In this document: piece by piece, positions 25,901 to 38,400 of the stretch
How the letters are laid out: every line of letters begins with the position of its first letter
How positions within the stretch are numbered: the first letter of the stretch is position 1
NCBI GenBank assembly: GCA_022316685.1
Contig: JAKJHU010000046.1
Span: 7,167,001 to 7,231,000, forward strand
Reading direction: 5' to 3'
DNA length: 64,000 bases
From: Progne subis subis
Taxonomy: Eukaryota; Chordata; Aves; Passeriformes; Hirundinidae
Translations under genes and position numbers: made by a program
Notes under the pieces: generated by a model
Seen by the model: the letters and a program-made list of their open reading frames with translations, nothing else
Told to the model about the DNA's origin: nothing
Database searches by the model: none

Positions 25901-28740
25901 GTCAGTACTAGATCTAAGTGAAATTCCTCTAATTGAAATAGTGTTTTGGATCAATTAGCGATATAAGGTAATTTTTTAGTAGTACCATTCATAGTGAGGT
26001 AAACAGTACAAGAATTTTTATAAACTATCATCCACCTTATTAAATAATTACTGTAATTTGTAAGGGAAATGGGGCATAAATTGAATTCAAAAGTGTCTCT
26101 TGCTAATATTCAATACCATTTGTAGCCATACATTTCTGCAGCCATTGCTCCTCTTGAATTAGCTCCTTTCTAATTAGCTGGGTAGCTAGGACTGAGTGAT
26201 CAGCATGAATGCACAGTCAGCTACATGGTAAGTGGGGGGCTGTCTTTAGGGCTTCTTGGGAACTCCAGAAAGCCACAATAGCTTCAGTGGGAGGTAAGTG
26301 TGGCAGGTGAAAAAGGGAGATGGGAATAAATGAGGGTGTGTGATTTCTATAAGGAAGCACTGAAGTGCTGTGCTGGGATCCAAACAATCTTCTGTAAAAT
26401 AAATGTAGTCTAAAGGTAGTCAAATGAACAAATGAGAAAAACCCCTTAGTGAAATGCTGAATTTTGTTTTTCATAAAGCTCCTCTATACAGTGACTTTGC
26501 CGTCCTGTTGGGCTACAAATGTTCCATCTGCTTCCACAGTTCATTCTTGTCTCATACAAAAATGTGTCATCTGTGAGGTCTGGTACTATTTGCCCTCCAT
26601 CTGACTGTCTTTTCATTAGTGTAATACAGTTCTATTTTTTCAGAATAAAATAATTTGAAAAAGGCATTAAGAAAAGGATTTTGGGCACCTTTTTAGATGT
26701 CTGTGTTGAGATTTTGGTTTTATTTTATTAATCCCATTTATGTGGGGAAGTTGTCATGCCGTGACAGGAAATGTAATGACAACAAAACTATTTAATTTTT
26801 TATTTTCGTGTTTCTGTTGTTTTTAAAATTACCTTGTCTCCTTAAGAGCTATTTTACTTAGCTCTTCCTGATGTGTTGTTTTCAAACACATATAGTGTTT
26901 AGATATAAAATGCTGAAGTAGCATTTTATATTTAAAAGTTTTGCCAATGCTACTGATAGACCCTGAAATAAACTGCTCCAAATAGAAAGCTTGTTGAATT
27001 ACTTTTGTCTCACAAGATCTTGGGTTGGCAGTTGAATAGCTAATAAAAGCTTTCTTTTTGTAGTGATAATATTCTGGGCAAATGTGTGACTGAATTCCAA
27101 GAGGCATCGATCTCATCTAATAGTTTAGTTCTTGCCTATAGGAATTTGATGAGCTCTTTAGCCCAGTTGCCAGGTTGGGTTACTAATATGTCACCATCTT
27201 AACAGCATATAGAGAAAAACAGGTAGGAATAAAAAACACTGAGGAACTTAGAAGGTTTGCAAAGCTAGACCTGATTCTGTTGTGAGGCGATCTGAGTTAA
27301 TATAACTGGAGGGAAAAAATGGCTGATGTGAAGTGTGAGATAGCGAAGGAGTCGAGAGTGTGGAACTGTCACTTTGCACATCACCTGGGTAGGTTTTTCA
27401 GAACCTGCTGTACAAGCAGTTGGTATTGATGCTGCCTTGGAGGCTGGGAGGTGAGCTTGCTGATATCTCAAAGTCTCTTCTATACCTATTTAAATTTTAA
27501 AAAGGGGGAAGGGGGAAGCAGGGGAGCAATAGTAGGTGTGTACTTTTTCTTCTTTCTTCCTTTCAGTTTTTTATGTTGGCATCTGCACTTCCAGAGACCC
27601 GATTTGGCTGTTACTGGAGGCAGTATCTCTTATCAGTGGCTGCTAAAGGCTTTTCTAGCAGAGGAAGATTTCTTAAATCATCTTCCTCTTAATCTGACTT
27701 GGTAGCTCTTTAATACCTTTTGTTTATTTGTTTGTTTGTTTCCCCCACCGCTTTTCCTGCCTCACAACCTCACCAATGTGCTTTTCTTTCATCTTTGTTA
27801 TCCTCTCTATTGTGGGTTAGTGCCATCTGTTTCCTCTGAATTTTAAGATTTGCCAGGCTACTCCAAGAGCATTATATATGATGCTAGAAGAGATGAAGCA
27901 GCCTGGCTGTTAAAAATGTGAGTTTTATTGTTAACAGATTTTTTTAAACTGAAGCAAAAAGATGAAAATAGATAAACCTTCCCTCTTGCACAGTTGCTTG
28001 GTTGTTCTTATGCCTCAGGAAAGGACACCTAAGCTGGTTTGGGCTATTGAATGCAGTTCGTGTGTTTGATCAGGTTTTTGAGGCCCAGTGTGTGGGACTT
28101 AGCTGCATACAGCTTTCATGTAGATTTTGTTTTTCTGGCAATAGGATTCAGTTGTATATGTATGTGAGCATATATTAGCATGGAGATTGCTGCAACACTT
28201 GCATTGTTAGTATTGGACAAAAATCGACCAAAAGGGACTGTAGAGGTTCATATAACCAAATTATTGTAGTACCCTTCTGCACATCCAGCCCATCTGTCAG
28301 TGGAAGTTGACAACCACCTTTTGAAGCTCTTGTAGATGAGTGCCTATCTTTGCGATTCCTCTGGATGATCTCTCTGTTGCAGAAAAACACATTGTATAAT
28401 TATACTTGATTCTATCACCTTCACTCAGTTAATGAATGCATTTTCCCTGGTACTTCAATTAGCTTGTAAACTTCCAGATCCCTAAGAACTTCAGAGACCC
28501 TCAGTTCAAAAGCAAAAGCTTGATATATTTTCCTTTCTGATCTTAGAAAATCATTGCATAACTCATAATGTCCTAAAGCAAGTATTGTTCTGAACTGCTG
28601 ACTGCTTCAAGAATACAAATGAGTGTTCCAAGCTAGAAAGAAGATTCTGGTACCTTATAAATCAAGGAGGTTCCCAGTCTTGTCAAATAAATTTTCCTTT
28701 AGCCAGTATAGCTCTAAAACTTCTAGTCTGGAAATGCTGA

Positions 28741-28742
<2 letters not shown>

Positions 28743-28783
<41 letters not shown>
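28743..28783. repeat. T41 homopolymer
   Basis: Forty-one consecutive T bases on the + strand. There is no adjacent AATAAA complement or duplicated flank suggesting a retroposed tail. The exact length may be affected by sequencing. Confidence 0.95.
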
Positions 28784-29100
28784 CCCATAGAAGTAATGTT
28801 ATTTTATGTCAGTTTAGTATGTGTCTTTAAGATGTCCTTTAAGTGTGCATCTTTGATATTGTGTATTGTGACCACATAATTGCATGAACAAGATGAATAC
28901 CAGAAGCGAAGAAAGAATGTTCTTAAAAATCTCAAAATACTTTCTATTAAGTCTTCCATTAAATGTGGTAACAGAAATAAATGTTGTTGCCTATTTCAAA
29001 ATCTGAAATTACATGATAAAAATAATTTTAAGTTATGATAGGGAGAGCGTATAGATCTAGTCCTTTCCAGTTAATGTTTTATGGTTTCACAAATTCATTG

Positions 29101-29148
29101 TTTCCTAGGACTGCTAATTTAATGTTTCCAGGGACTGCTAATTATTTG
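29101..29148. repeat. 24-bp tandem duplication
   Basis: Two 24-bp units each contain GGACTGCTAATT preceded by TTTCC; they differ at a few positions. A local, fairly recent duplication. Confidence 0.75.
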
Positions 29149-31728
29149 ATACAAATACAAGGTGCAGTTTCAGTCCCGTATTATGATAAAACAGCCAAAA
29201 AAATCCCAGGAAAGTTCTTTCTCATGAGTTTTGTGTAGCCTTGAGATGCAGTTAAAATCTGAGCAGTTCATTTGAGTGAGTTTTGATTTATTGCAACAAT
29301 GGGTGATCTTAGCTGCAGGCTTTGAGGAATTCCAAAGCGTTAGCACTGAGTTTCCTTGATTGCATTGCAAGATTTCAGGTTTGTGGAGTTTGTTCTGCTG
29401 GTTTGTTAAAAGCTTAAAGTTCTGTTCTTCAGGATACAGTTTCATGTTCATAAAAAGACTTGGCTTCTGGGATGAGGTGAGTTAATAATTTCAGGAGAGT
29501 TCTCAGCGGGTGAAGGAGAATCTGTTGTTCCTTTGCATTTGAGGCTGTGCAATTTGGGACACAGCAAGTTATGTAACTTTGTACCTGACAGCTACAGAAC
29601 GCTGCTGAGGATGGACAAACACCAACGCAGGGATGATCCTGCCGCGAGCTGCACAATCCAGCAGTGCACTTTTACATGGGAAAATGTGCTCATCCCCTCT
29701 CAAAGCACCTGGGTTTGCCTTAATGCCGGAATGATCTAGGAGGTACCTAGGAAAGAATCATTTGGGTTGAGTTTACAAACATTTCAGGAGATGGTTTTCT
29801 GTGCAAAAGGACATTTCTGTGTGGCACCAAAACCAGTACACGAGGAGCAGATGCATTGGTGGGGGTACAGTTTAAGGAGCTCCCAGTTGCTTTTTGTCTT
29901 CTATTGGAATTGCCAAAGAGAGAAAGTAACTTTATATACAGAGCTCTAGTAATTTCATTGTTTAAATAGTGCAGTAATATTCTTATTTTCTCCCAAATGT
30001 CTTCATTCAAGAGTAATTTCTAAATTCTTTACTTTCTGAAGTATTTACTCAAACTAGAGGCATCATGAAATTTACCTGATGAACTGTTCCTGCTGTTTAA
30101 TCTGTTGTGCTGTGAATTTTCACTTGTGAGCGAGATGAGTATTTTTTAATTAATTAGTTTCAAGTGACACATTCAAACTTCACATCCTGAGAAAGCGACA
30201 TAATAAAGTGTGCATTGAGGTTTTGAAGTCGTCCTGCTGAATAACTCAGCTTCTTGGGAAAAAAGTAACATTTTAATATAAATACTAGTTAAAACTGAGA
30301 TAATTTTCAAATTATTTGTATATATGTAAACAAAATATAAGTAACAATGGTGGAACTGCACCTTCTTTGAGTATTTAAATGTGATGTGATGTTTTTAAAT
30401 CAGCAAAACCTGATTTGTCTGTCTTCCTGTTTAAGTTAATTGCACTATTTTGCCCCTAGAATTTCCAGGCAAATGTACCTTCAGTGTGTTTCAGTAACTT
30501 TTATGGACATAAAGTCTGTGTGTGAATGTAAATGCAGGATAAAAGTATTATTCTGCAGCACAGTATTGCATATAAGTATTATAATACATGAGTAGCAGTA
30601 GGGTATTCTAAAATTTACAGAGGCCTGTGGTAGATTTCAGCCATCATATACTGATCTTGAGCAGATCCTGAAAGTTTAGATTAAACTTTGTTTTCTTGTG
30701 AAGAAACACAGGAGTCTTTCATTTCATACTAAAATACTGCTTCTTTAATTAATTTTTAGATGGGTGACATTCTGAGAAACCTCTTTTAGACAAATTGCTC
30801 TCAGAATGTTGAGGGGTCTGGTGGGACACCTGGGTGTGTGGGGCAGGACTGGAGAGCGCTGTGCTCGTTTCAGAAGTAGGAGGTGGGGATGGGAAGGGGC
30901 AGGAACTCTGATATTATTACAATGAGGAGAGAAAGAAACATAACAAAGCTCTGTTACCTCTTACCTAAGCTCACTTCTGTTGAAAATCCCTGCTGGATTC
31001 CCCAGCCCTCCATATTTGATTACCTTGGAAGGATAGATGGCTTTTGGGCTAGCTCGGAGATCCTGTGTAGAAGGCACGTGTTTTCCAGATTATTTTCTGT
31101 TTTTCTAACATTTCAGATCAAAAATGCTGGGTTTTTGCATTTGCCACTAGATCATGAAATCACCGTTCTAAAGTTGTCCAACATTGTGGATTTGCCACTG
31201 AAGCATATCTTGTTGAAATGCTGTGTTGATTCTGGTAGTTATGAAGGCATTTTGTCAATCTGGTTTTATTCATCTAAATGTACTGGCTATTGAGTTCAGT
31301 TTTAGTAGGATTTTAGTATTTATGTATGATCAGTTATTTAAATTGAAACATAATTGGAAAATATGTTCTCCACAACTATTTAATAAAATGCAAAATCAGA
31401 TGTTTATTGCCATTTAAAACCACAATCCTAAATAATTATTTTATAATACTGTCCTATATGCCTGATTTTTTTAATACCTTTGCCCTTTGCTATGTAGAAA
31501 ACTTGCAGTGAAGGTATGTTCTTCTTTTTTTTCTTCCCTGGCTGTATCGTCTTCAACTTTTTTTTCTTGTCTTGGGTTGTTTGAATTTCATTTTGCACTT
31601 TTAAATGTCTTTTCCTTCTTTATGGTGGGAGGGGAAAAAGAGAAGAGGTAGAAGCTACATTTTCATTGCTTTTGGAGCTAAATCTAATGACAGCTGTACC
31701 GACAATTTTCTTCTATGTTTACATGCAG

Positions 31729-31752
31729 CCAGGAGCTATGGGCGGAGAAGAG
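31729..31752 (+). CDS. CPEB3: CPEB3 24-nt microexon, alternative (window exon 3)
   Basis: Twenty-four bases lie between acceptor TTTACATGCAG and donor GTAAAAGT. With the flanking phase-1 bases they encode T-R-S-Y-G-R-R-R-G, a net insertion of eight residues. Inclusion puts three arginines directly upstream of RSS, creating a basic phosphorylation context. In this family the region is known as a regulated splice choice adding a kinase recognition site, and the paralogous CPEB4 microexon of the same size is neuronally regulated. The acceptor's pyrimidine tract is short and interrupted, and a TGC sits at the splice site, which fits an exon needing a helper factor. The peptide matches the family, so the exon is secure; its regulation in this species is inferred. 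Confidence 0.88.
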
Positions 31753-34700
31753 GTAAAAGTATTTACTAAATGTTTTGTTTGCTGAATAGTGGGAGAAACA
31801 AATATTTAGTTTTCTTGTGACAAGATGATGTTACCGATTTTAACATTATTTAGTTGATCAGTTGCTTCGTATAAATCAATCTCATATTCTTCCCTTGCAA
31901 AAAAGCAATGATGGTCCTGAGCTGATAACTACAAGTGTGTTGCTATTACTGGAGAACTGGAGGATGACTGAACATAAAGACTCTCATGACACATATTTGT
32001 GACTTGAAATGCACAGTGTTCCAAAGAAAGATCGGTTTGGGGTTTATGTTTGGTGTGTGTTTGTTTCTTTTGTAGAAGTGCAAGTGCAAAGTTTAACTGC
32101 TGCATTGAACATTAGAAAATTTATTTTTTTCTTACATGAAACAGCTTTCACTGGATATTAGACTTCATTACATTGAATTGCCTCAGATAGAGTGTGTGTG
32201 AAAACCAGTATTAGTAACTCTCCTCAACAGTGAATATTGATAATCATTTTGAAAAGATACAGTATTTGAGCACATTTTAACAGTATTTCATCATAGACAA
32301 CCTTTAAAAGATAAAAGCAAACTGAAAATATGTTATAAATATACAGTGCTGCAGATCAGTTTATTCTGAGAGATGAATGAACGAGGACAATAGCAAGCCC
32401 AACAGCTGTACCGAGCAAGCCACTGCTGCAGCTTACATTTACATCTGTGCTTACAGAGAACTTACACAGAATCTTGTTATTGAGAAAATAACAGTGAAAA
32501 TAGCAACTTTTAACAATTATGTTGAGGCAGTGCCATCTGCATGGGGTACTTTAGCATTAAACTTAATTTTATCTTCCTTTCCGTGGAGTTCTCTGACAGC
32601 TATGCAGGTGACATTTCCTCCTTTTCCAAATGTAGAATTTGCATCACGTTTGTGCGGAATCTTAGAGACAGATGTATCCATCACAAGACCAGTAGTGTGT
32701 AAGGGCTTGTAATTTGTGTGGATTGAGGTGGTAGGCTGTACAAGCCATACTCACACAGCTTGTAATAACGAATTTGCTCTGATTCTGTTCAAAGCAGACT
32801 CATTTTAGTGTTTATTTGATGGCTAAATCTGAAACAAAAGATTCAAATTTTCCCCACAAACTTACCTTCCTATTTTTCCCCACCTGCGGGGATCAGGCTG
32901 CTATTAAAAGATGTTGAAAGCATTGTAATACTTAGACTTTTTCAGTGCTTTCGTAGTACTGAAACAAATTGGGAAGTATGTGGAGTATACAGTAGGGTAT
33001 AGTCTCTGTGCATGTGAACACTGTTTAATTTTATTTTAAGATTCTAGCAGGTGTTTCCAGATGGATCAAATGGCACCAAAATAGGAAAGGAGGTAGGAAT
33101 TGGTAGGATACTATAAATGACTTGCAACTCATGTTTACAGAAGTAATTGTGATGAATGTAACTTGGGCTGTTTTATACAAATTTTAGTGAAGACAAAACA
33201 GGGCAAACAAGTTCTGAATGTGCTGGCTTTTCAGTTTGTTCTTTTTCTCAGTACCAAGAAGCATGTTTCATTCCAAAAGACTTGTTCCTGTGTGAAATGC
33301 AGGCTTTTCCATACTGACAAGTAGATTTGTGTGTGTCTTGTCATTAATGTTAGAGATTTTGACTTGCCTCATTCATATTCAAGTCTGTGGTGTTCATGCT
33401 TTATCATTACCTTGACTTTTATAATGCTGCTTTCGAGCTTTCTTAACCTTAAGTATGAAATTCATCAACAGTCTGTTAAAAAATGTGTTGGTTGTCAAAT
33501 TTTCTCATATATCCCTCTCTATTATTGCTTTTACCATTTGCATTGGGATAATATGCAGAGTAACCACAGGCAAGTCTGTGTGAGGACTCATGTAATGTTT
33601 GTAATACTTGGATATTTTAATTAGCGTTTGATTCTGTCACTGTGGCTAAGCATCTTCAGTGAGAAGAGGTTTTTTTGTCAGACATTTCTTGAGGCTTGCC
33701 ATAAACTCTCAGTTCTCTACCTGATTCTCTTGTTTCCTTCCAGAAAAGAGATGAGCATTTCTTTGTAGGCATCATGTTTAGAGCTTTTGAGTCATGTTCT
33801 TGGTACCTTGTTTTTAAACTTTTACAACCAGTTTTTCAGCTAGAGATGTAAGCATCACTGTTGGAAATCAGCCCAAACTATTTTGCTACACTGACAACTC
33901 AGAGATGCCCAGGGAGGGGTACAAGAGCATGTTACAAAAAAAGTGCATTTAGTGATGCTTTCCCATAATGTTCTCCCAGAAATTTGCCCCAGGGGGTCTT
34001 CTTGAGGTGATGTTTTAATATTTATTGCTTTGGATTGCATTTTTCTCCTGTTTACTCATTCCCTTTTCTAAGCCTACATAAATCTTTCAACATCGCAAAA
34101 TGTCTGTAGCAAGGATTTCCAAATTTTGCCTTGCTTTCAGCCTTGGCATGTACTGATGGTGTTCAATGCAGTTTATTTTTCCCTTACTGGAGAAAACCGT
34201 GAACAGTCATTCCCTATTCCCTTGTCTGTATGCTTCCCATTATTTTAAATGTATTCTTACATTTAGCTTTATACTTGACTTAGCTGTAAACTTAAGGAAC
34301 ATCATTTGCATTTATTTAAGGTGAGTGTGGTGCTTTTAGACCACCAAGCATCTAGCATGGTGCTTAGAGGTGATACCTTGCTTTCTAAGTTGCTGTCAAT
34401 TTTTATTAGTTCCTTCAGAACTCATTCTGCTCTGCAGATCTGTATTTTAGTTGAACAACTTGTTATTAATTTGATATGTCATCTTCCACTAATGGCTCGT
34501 GTTTCTTGTTTGTTTACTTTTTTACAAGAAGGTGGGTTGATGGGCAGGAACTAAAAAATTATTTATCTCTTCAGTAATGTCAATCTGAGATTTTTTCAGA
34601 TTTCCTGCTTTTCAATGAGTGTTCTGATTTGATATTTTTACACAGTTGTAGTAGTCTTAATTATTTTTTCTCTCATGCAAATGTTCTCTTTTATGTTGAA

Positions 34701-36374
34701 ATGCCTATGTTTATACATGTGCATGACCTGTTTGTCCATTAATAGAATATTCATCAAAAGTCTTTCCTGTTTTATGCTCTAAACCCACCATTTCTGACAA
34801 GTCTTTGAAAGGTAGCATCTCTACATCCCTCTCTGGTTGTGGCATTTACCTTGTTTATGTTGACATGTAAATGCACGGTAGGATTTTTGCTTCAGTGGAT
34901 TTTTGTGCCTGTGGTCTCTGTCAGTTTTTAACATTCAATATATTCTTTTTAATCAACACTTTCCTGGTGCCTGATGTTTGTTAAAAAAAAAAAAAAAATC
35001 AGGCTGGTGGTGTGTGTCAGAACATCTTTCCTGTCTTTGTTAGCTTGTTTTCCATAAACAGGATTACTGTTTCCTTTTGTAATCTGTCCTTTGCTACTGG
35101 AGACAATTACTAATACTTTCAGCATGTTCTTCTGACTGCTGTCCCTCTGTTTTGATTTTTCTCCTGATTTTATTTCCTTCACTTCCCTGTGCTGTTAATA
35201 CCAGTATGGTAATTCTTATGTCTTGCTGTGTCAATTCCATGTGATCCATTACCTTTGAATTTAATTGTGTGCATTTACAAAAGTATAAATACATTTATAT
35301 TTGTAATCAACCCCCCAATAAAGTGTTTGTATCAATTAATTTTAATTCCATCCCTGGGAGCAATCCTCCGTGGTATGAGGGGACAAGTAGCCTTTTCAGA
35401 GTTGAGGTGTGGTTCCTATTTATACATCTCTCTATATTGCAGGACGTATTTTTCAGCTCAGGTACAGGGAATTGTTAAATTCCAAAGTTGGCAAGTGTTG
35501 CTTATATGCAGTCTCTGAATATTTTTTTTCATCTTCCTTGTTAATTAATCTGTTTTTAAGATGTGTGTATACTTTGTTAGTAATAGCAACAAGTTAATCA
35601 GTCACATCAGATGGTTACAAATAAATTCTTTACTTTTCATTAACAAACTGAGTAGCAGCCATTTCTGCTGATTTTGCTCTTTCATTACTAAAGGATGTTT
35701 AACTCTTTATGCTCTAAACCCGCCCTGTAACAAACAGGCTGACAGGCTGTTCTAGCTAACAGTGTTTTCCTTCAAGTGCAAGTTCTTTGTGGTTTATTTA
35801 ACAAGATTTTTTTTTTCTTTTTCACTAAGTTTATTCATTTTGTGTTTAATATCAACAATCCAAAGCTTTTCCATGTTTATTTTGCTGTTTGCCCTCCTCT
35901 CAGCCTGTGTTCCCTGGAGGTGGAAGTGCTGCAGCCCTTGTTGTCAGGATCCAGTACAGCACTCAGAGAATTGTCCTGCTCTGCAGTGCGATGGCTTGGG
36001 GGATCTTGAGACCATTCCTTCAAGATCTCTTATGGAAAGTGTAAATCTCTGAGACTTGGTTTAAAATGTAAATCTTGCAAAGGTTATTTCTATAGCTATG
36101 ACACATAATTTCATTAGATAACTTGTTTTTCATTTTTATCCACTCGCAAGCATTTGTTTTAAAGCTAAATTAGGTTTATTACCTTGTAAGGGTAATACGC
36201 TCTTGGAAAAATGGAAGCAATACTAATGAACATGAATTGGACAACTGGACCACCTAGCTGGGTCCTTTAATGCAAGATCTGTTAAAGGAAAACAGTAAAA
36301 GGAAAAGATTTTTACTGAAATATTTCATTCTTAGCAAATAGCATTAACTGTAGAACCTACAAAATCTGTTTCAG
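31753..36374 (+). other. CPEB3: CPEB3 intron, 4.6 kb
   Basis: The intron begins GTAAAAGT after the microexon and ends CTGTTTCAG. It is mostly AT-rich, with an A16 run at 34983-34998 and T-rich sequence on the + strand in its second half. There is no recognisable exon or mobile element. Confidence 0.8.
34983..34998. repeat. A16 homopolymer
   Basis: Sixteen consecutive A bases within the 4.6-kb intron; a simple repeat. Confidence 0.9.
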
Positions 36375-36542
36375 GTCGGTCTTCACTCTTTCCTTTTGAA
36401 GATGGCTTCCTAGATGACAGCCATGGTGATCAGTCGTTGTCCTCGGGTCTCAGCTCTCCGACGCGCTGTCAGAACGGGGAAAGAGTGGAGCGCTATTCTA
36501 GAAAGGTGTTTGTTGGAGGCCTTCCTCCTGACATTGATGAAG
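36375..36542 (+). CDS. CPEB3: CPEB3 coding exon (window exon 4), linker and start of RRM1
   Basis: This 168-nt exon runs from acceptor CTGTTTCAG to donor GTACTG. Two bases complete a Gly (after the microexon) or a Ser (if it is skipped), then 55 codons begin RSSLFPFEDGFLDDSHGDQ and end ...VFVGGLPPDIDE. The SSPTRCQNGERVERYSRK segment leads into RRM1, whose first strand holds RNP2 (VFVGGL, window residues 125-130). RRM1 together with RRM2 recognises U-rich CPE RNA. CPEB4, as I remember it, has a different linker here (PMEDGFLDDGRGD), which supports CPEB3 or CPEB2 and excludes CPEB4. The exon is relatively CpG-rich compared with the surrounding intron. Confidence 0.93.
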
Positions 36543-38310
36543 GTACTGTGAATCGCCGGCATTGCTGAGGTGTGGGAATTGGCTTTCATGTAATTACTAT
36601 TACAAAGGTCAGATTTTCATAAAAGAAATGGATTTTCCCAGGTGTGGTGCTTGTGGCATTACCTAGAACAAACACATGCTCCCACCCCCTGCAACACCTG
36701 AGAGTTTACTTGACGTTCTTGTGTACTGCAGATCAGAAGAGATGGAGACAGAAGTGGCTGCACAGCACATCTTCTGATCTGCCTGCCTTCCCACGACTGT
36801 CAAGTGGGAAAGCTGAAAAAGGGAACTTAGTGGGTACTGTCTCTCCTCCACAGTCTTTTCCTATTCTTGGATGTGGTTGATTTAAAGACTTTCTTAATGC
36901 AGTTCTTACCAAAATCCCGTGGGCTTTAAATAATCAGCTCTTATACCCAGCATGTATGCAGGGTTTGGATGATAAATACAGGATAATAATATGGTTACAA
37001 AGTAAACCTGCTGAGCAAGGATGGTCAGAGTTTTTTTCAATCATTACCTGCTTTATTTGTGTGTGCCCCACAAACCCCAACTCCCAAACTAAAATCATGA
37101 TAGGTTTTGGTGTATTTTTCGTAGAAAAATACATGGATTTCATGGAATTAACCACTGTCTAGCTTCAAAGGGCATACACAGGGAATTTGAGGATGCCTTA
37201 TAATGAAAAGAAGGAGATCTCTAATCTACTAATCTGAAGCCTAAACCGTGTACACTTTTAATGAAGAAATAGTATGAGTTGCCAGTCTGTGTTTACAAAC
37301 ACCTCAAATGCTGTTCCCGTGTCACACCAAGAGTTGCAGGGCTGATGGATGAGGTCTGGTGGGTAATCTGGGTTTGCAGCTTTAAGAAGCAGGAGCCCAG
37401 TGGGGACAACTGATGTGAACATTGCTGGGTCACTCAGAATCAAAATATATACCCAGTCTGTCCAGTGAGGAGGTAACATGGTCACCCTCTTTCCTGAGGC
37501 CTCCTTCAGTAACCCTTTCTCCTTCAGCTCTTCAGGTATACAACATGGATGTTCTGCCTCCAGATGCTTGAAAAGTCTGGCATGCAATTCATGGGGTCAG
37601 AGAAACTGGACACATCTCAAATAGCAATCCAGAAACTGGAAAACCCCACTGCCTTTTCTCCTGATGACTCTGATCTACCTAACATCAAATTAGACACTAT
37701 TTTAAATTAATTCTTTCTTTAAAGTACATTTTAAAGTGTATTGAGAAAATAAGATTTTTTCGAAAACAATTAAAAATATTTTTTCTGAAGGATTTGCATG
37801 TAAAACAAAATCGTCCTATAGGGTAGCTTGTGATGTGTGTTACATGGTGGTTCCAAATTGATGCTCAAAATGTGAAGGAAGAACTTGGTAACTGAAGGCA
37901 GATTTCCTGAGTGGCCTGAGGAGGGTGAAGTGCCCACAGTGGCATGACCTCCTGCAGCCTCTTTCTAGGGCGGGTTGCGAGGAGCAGTCGTGCTGACATG
38001 GAGCTCCTCCGTCAGTCCCATGTGGCTGCATCTGACCCTGCTTTGTGGCTATAATTAGAAATAGACTGCAGCTGAAGCATATTCACTTCTGATAGATCAT
38101 GTTTGCATTTAATCCTGCTGCAGACTTCCACTAGCGAAATGTAAAATCACTTTTTTAAGCAGCCATGTATGGTGCAGAGATGAATATTTAGGCATCCTCT
38201 GTGGACGTTATTGCAGTTTTCACTGTTCTTGTTTTGTTTTTTAAGATCTTTTTACCTTGTCACTGTCAGTTTTTGCATTCTCTCTAAGGTGCCTCATTTG
38301 TTTTTTGTAG
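36543..38310 (+). other. CPEB3: CPEB3 intron, 1.8 kb
   Basis: This short intron begins GTACTG and ends TTTTTTGTAG. It is less AT-rich than its neighbours at 37258-38030, where a 109-codon minus-strand open frame (37258-37587) occurs. I do not recognise that peptide. Confidence 0.8.
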
Positions 38311-38400
38311 ATGAGATCACTGCCAGCTTTCGTAGGTTTGGACCTCTTGTGGTAGACTGGCCTCACAAAGCTGAAAGCAAGTCATATTTTCCACCTAAAG
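38311..38400 (+). CDS. CPEB3: CPEB3 coding exon (window exon 5), RRM1 middle
   Basis: This 90-nt exon lies between a T-rich acceptor (TTTTTTGTAG) and donor GTAAATAG. It completes an Asp and then reads EITASFRRFGPLVVDWPHKAE and SKSYFPPK, covering the first helix and second strand of RRM1. One base is carried over. LVVDW agrees with CPEB3 and CPEB2 as remembered. If the donor were ignored, translation would end two codons later (Gly-Lys-stop), so retention of the next 14-kb intron would truncate the protein inside RRM1. Confidence 0.93.

Larger units (their letters stand above)
22928..31728 (+). other. CPEB3: CPEB3 intron, 8.8 kb
   Basis: The intron begins GTAAGTAG and ends TTTACATGCAG before the microexon. 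It holds a T41 run (28743-28783), a 24-bp tandem duplication (29101-29148) and a TTTG-type repeat (27721-27743). A 136-codon open frame at 30883-31293 resembles no protein I know. Confidence 0.8.

Noticed and set aside
26276..26300. Mini-exon-like CTTCAG/TGGGAG/GTAAGT
   Set aside because: There is no pyrimidine tract before the AG, a six-base exon would be exceptional, and it fits no known CPEB3 segment.
28180..28390. Stretch with a minus-strand 71-codon frame, considered as an old retroelement fragment
   Set aside because: No reverse-transcriptase motif or terminal repeat could be found by eye.
31501..31530. ACTTGCAG-TGAAG-GTATGT as a five-base exon or recursive splice site near the microexon
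   Set aside because: The sequence upstream of the AG is not clearly pyrimidine-rich and the AG and GT are not juxtaposed as in recursive sites.
34771..35721. Exact 16-mer TTTATGCTCTAAACCC at 34771 and 35706
   Set aside because: The match does not extend into the flanks, and one shared 16-mer is expected by chance at about this rate in 64 kb.
37258..37587. 109-codon minus-strand frame in a 1.8-kb intron
   Set aside because: No recognisable domain, no splice or promoter context; length is within chance for this window.
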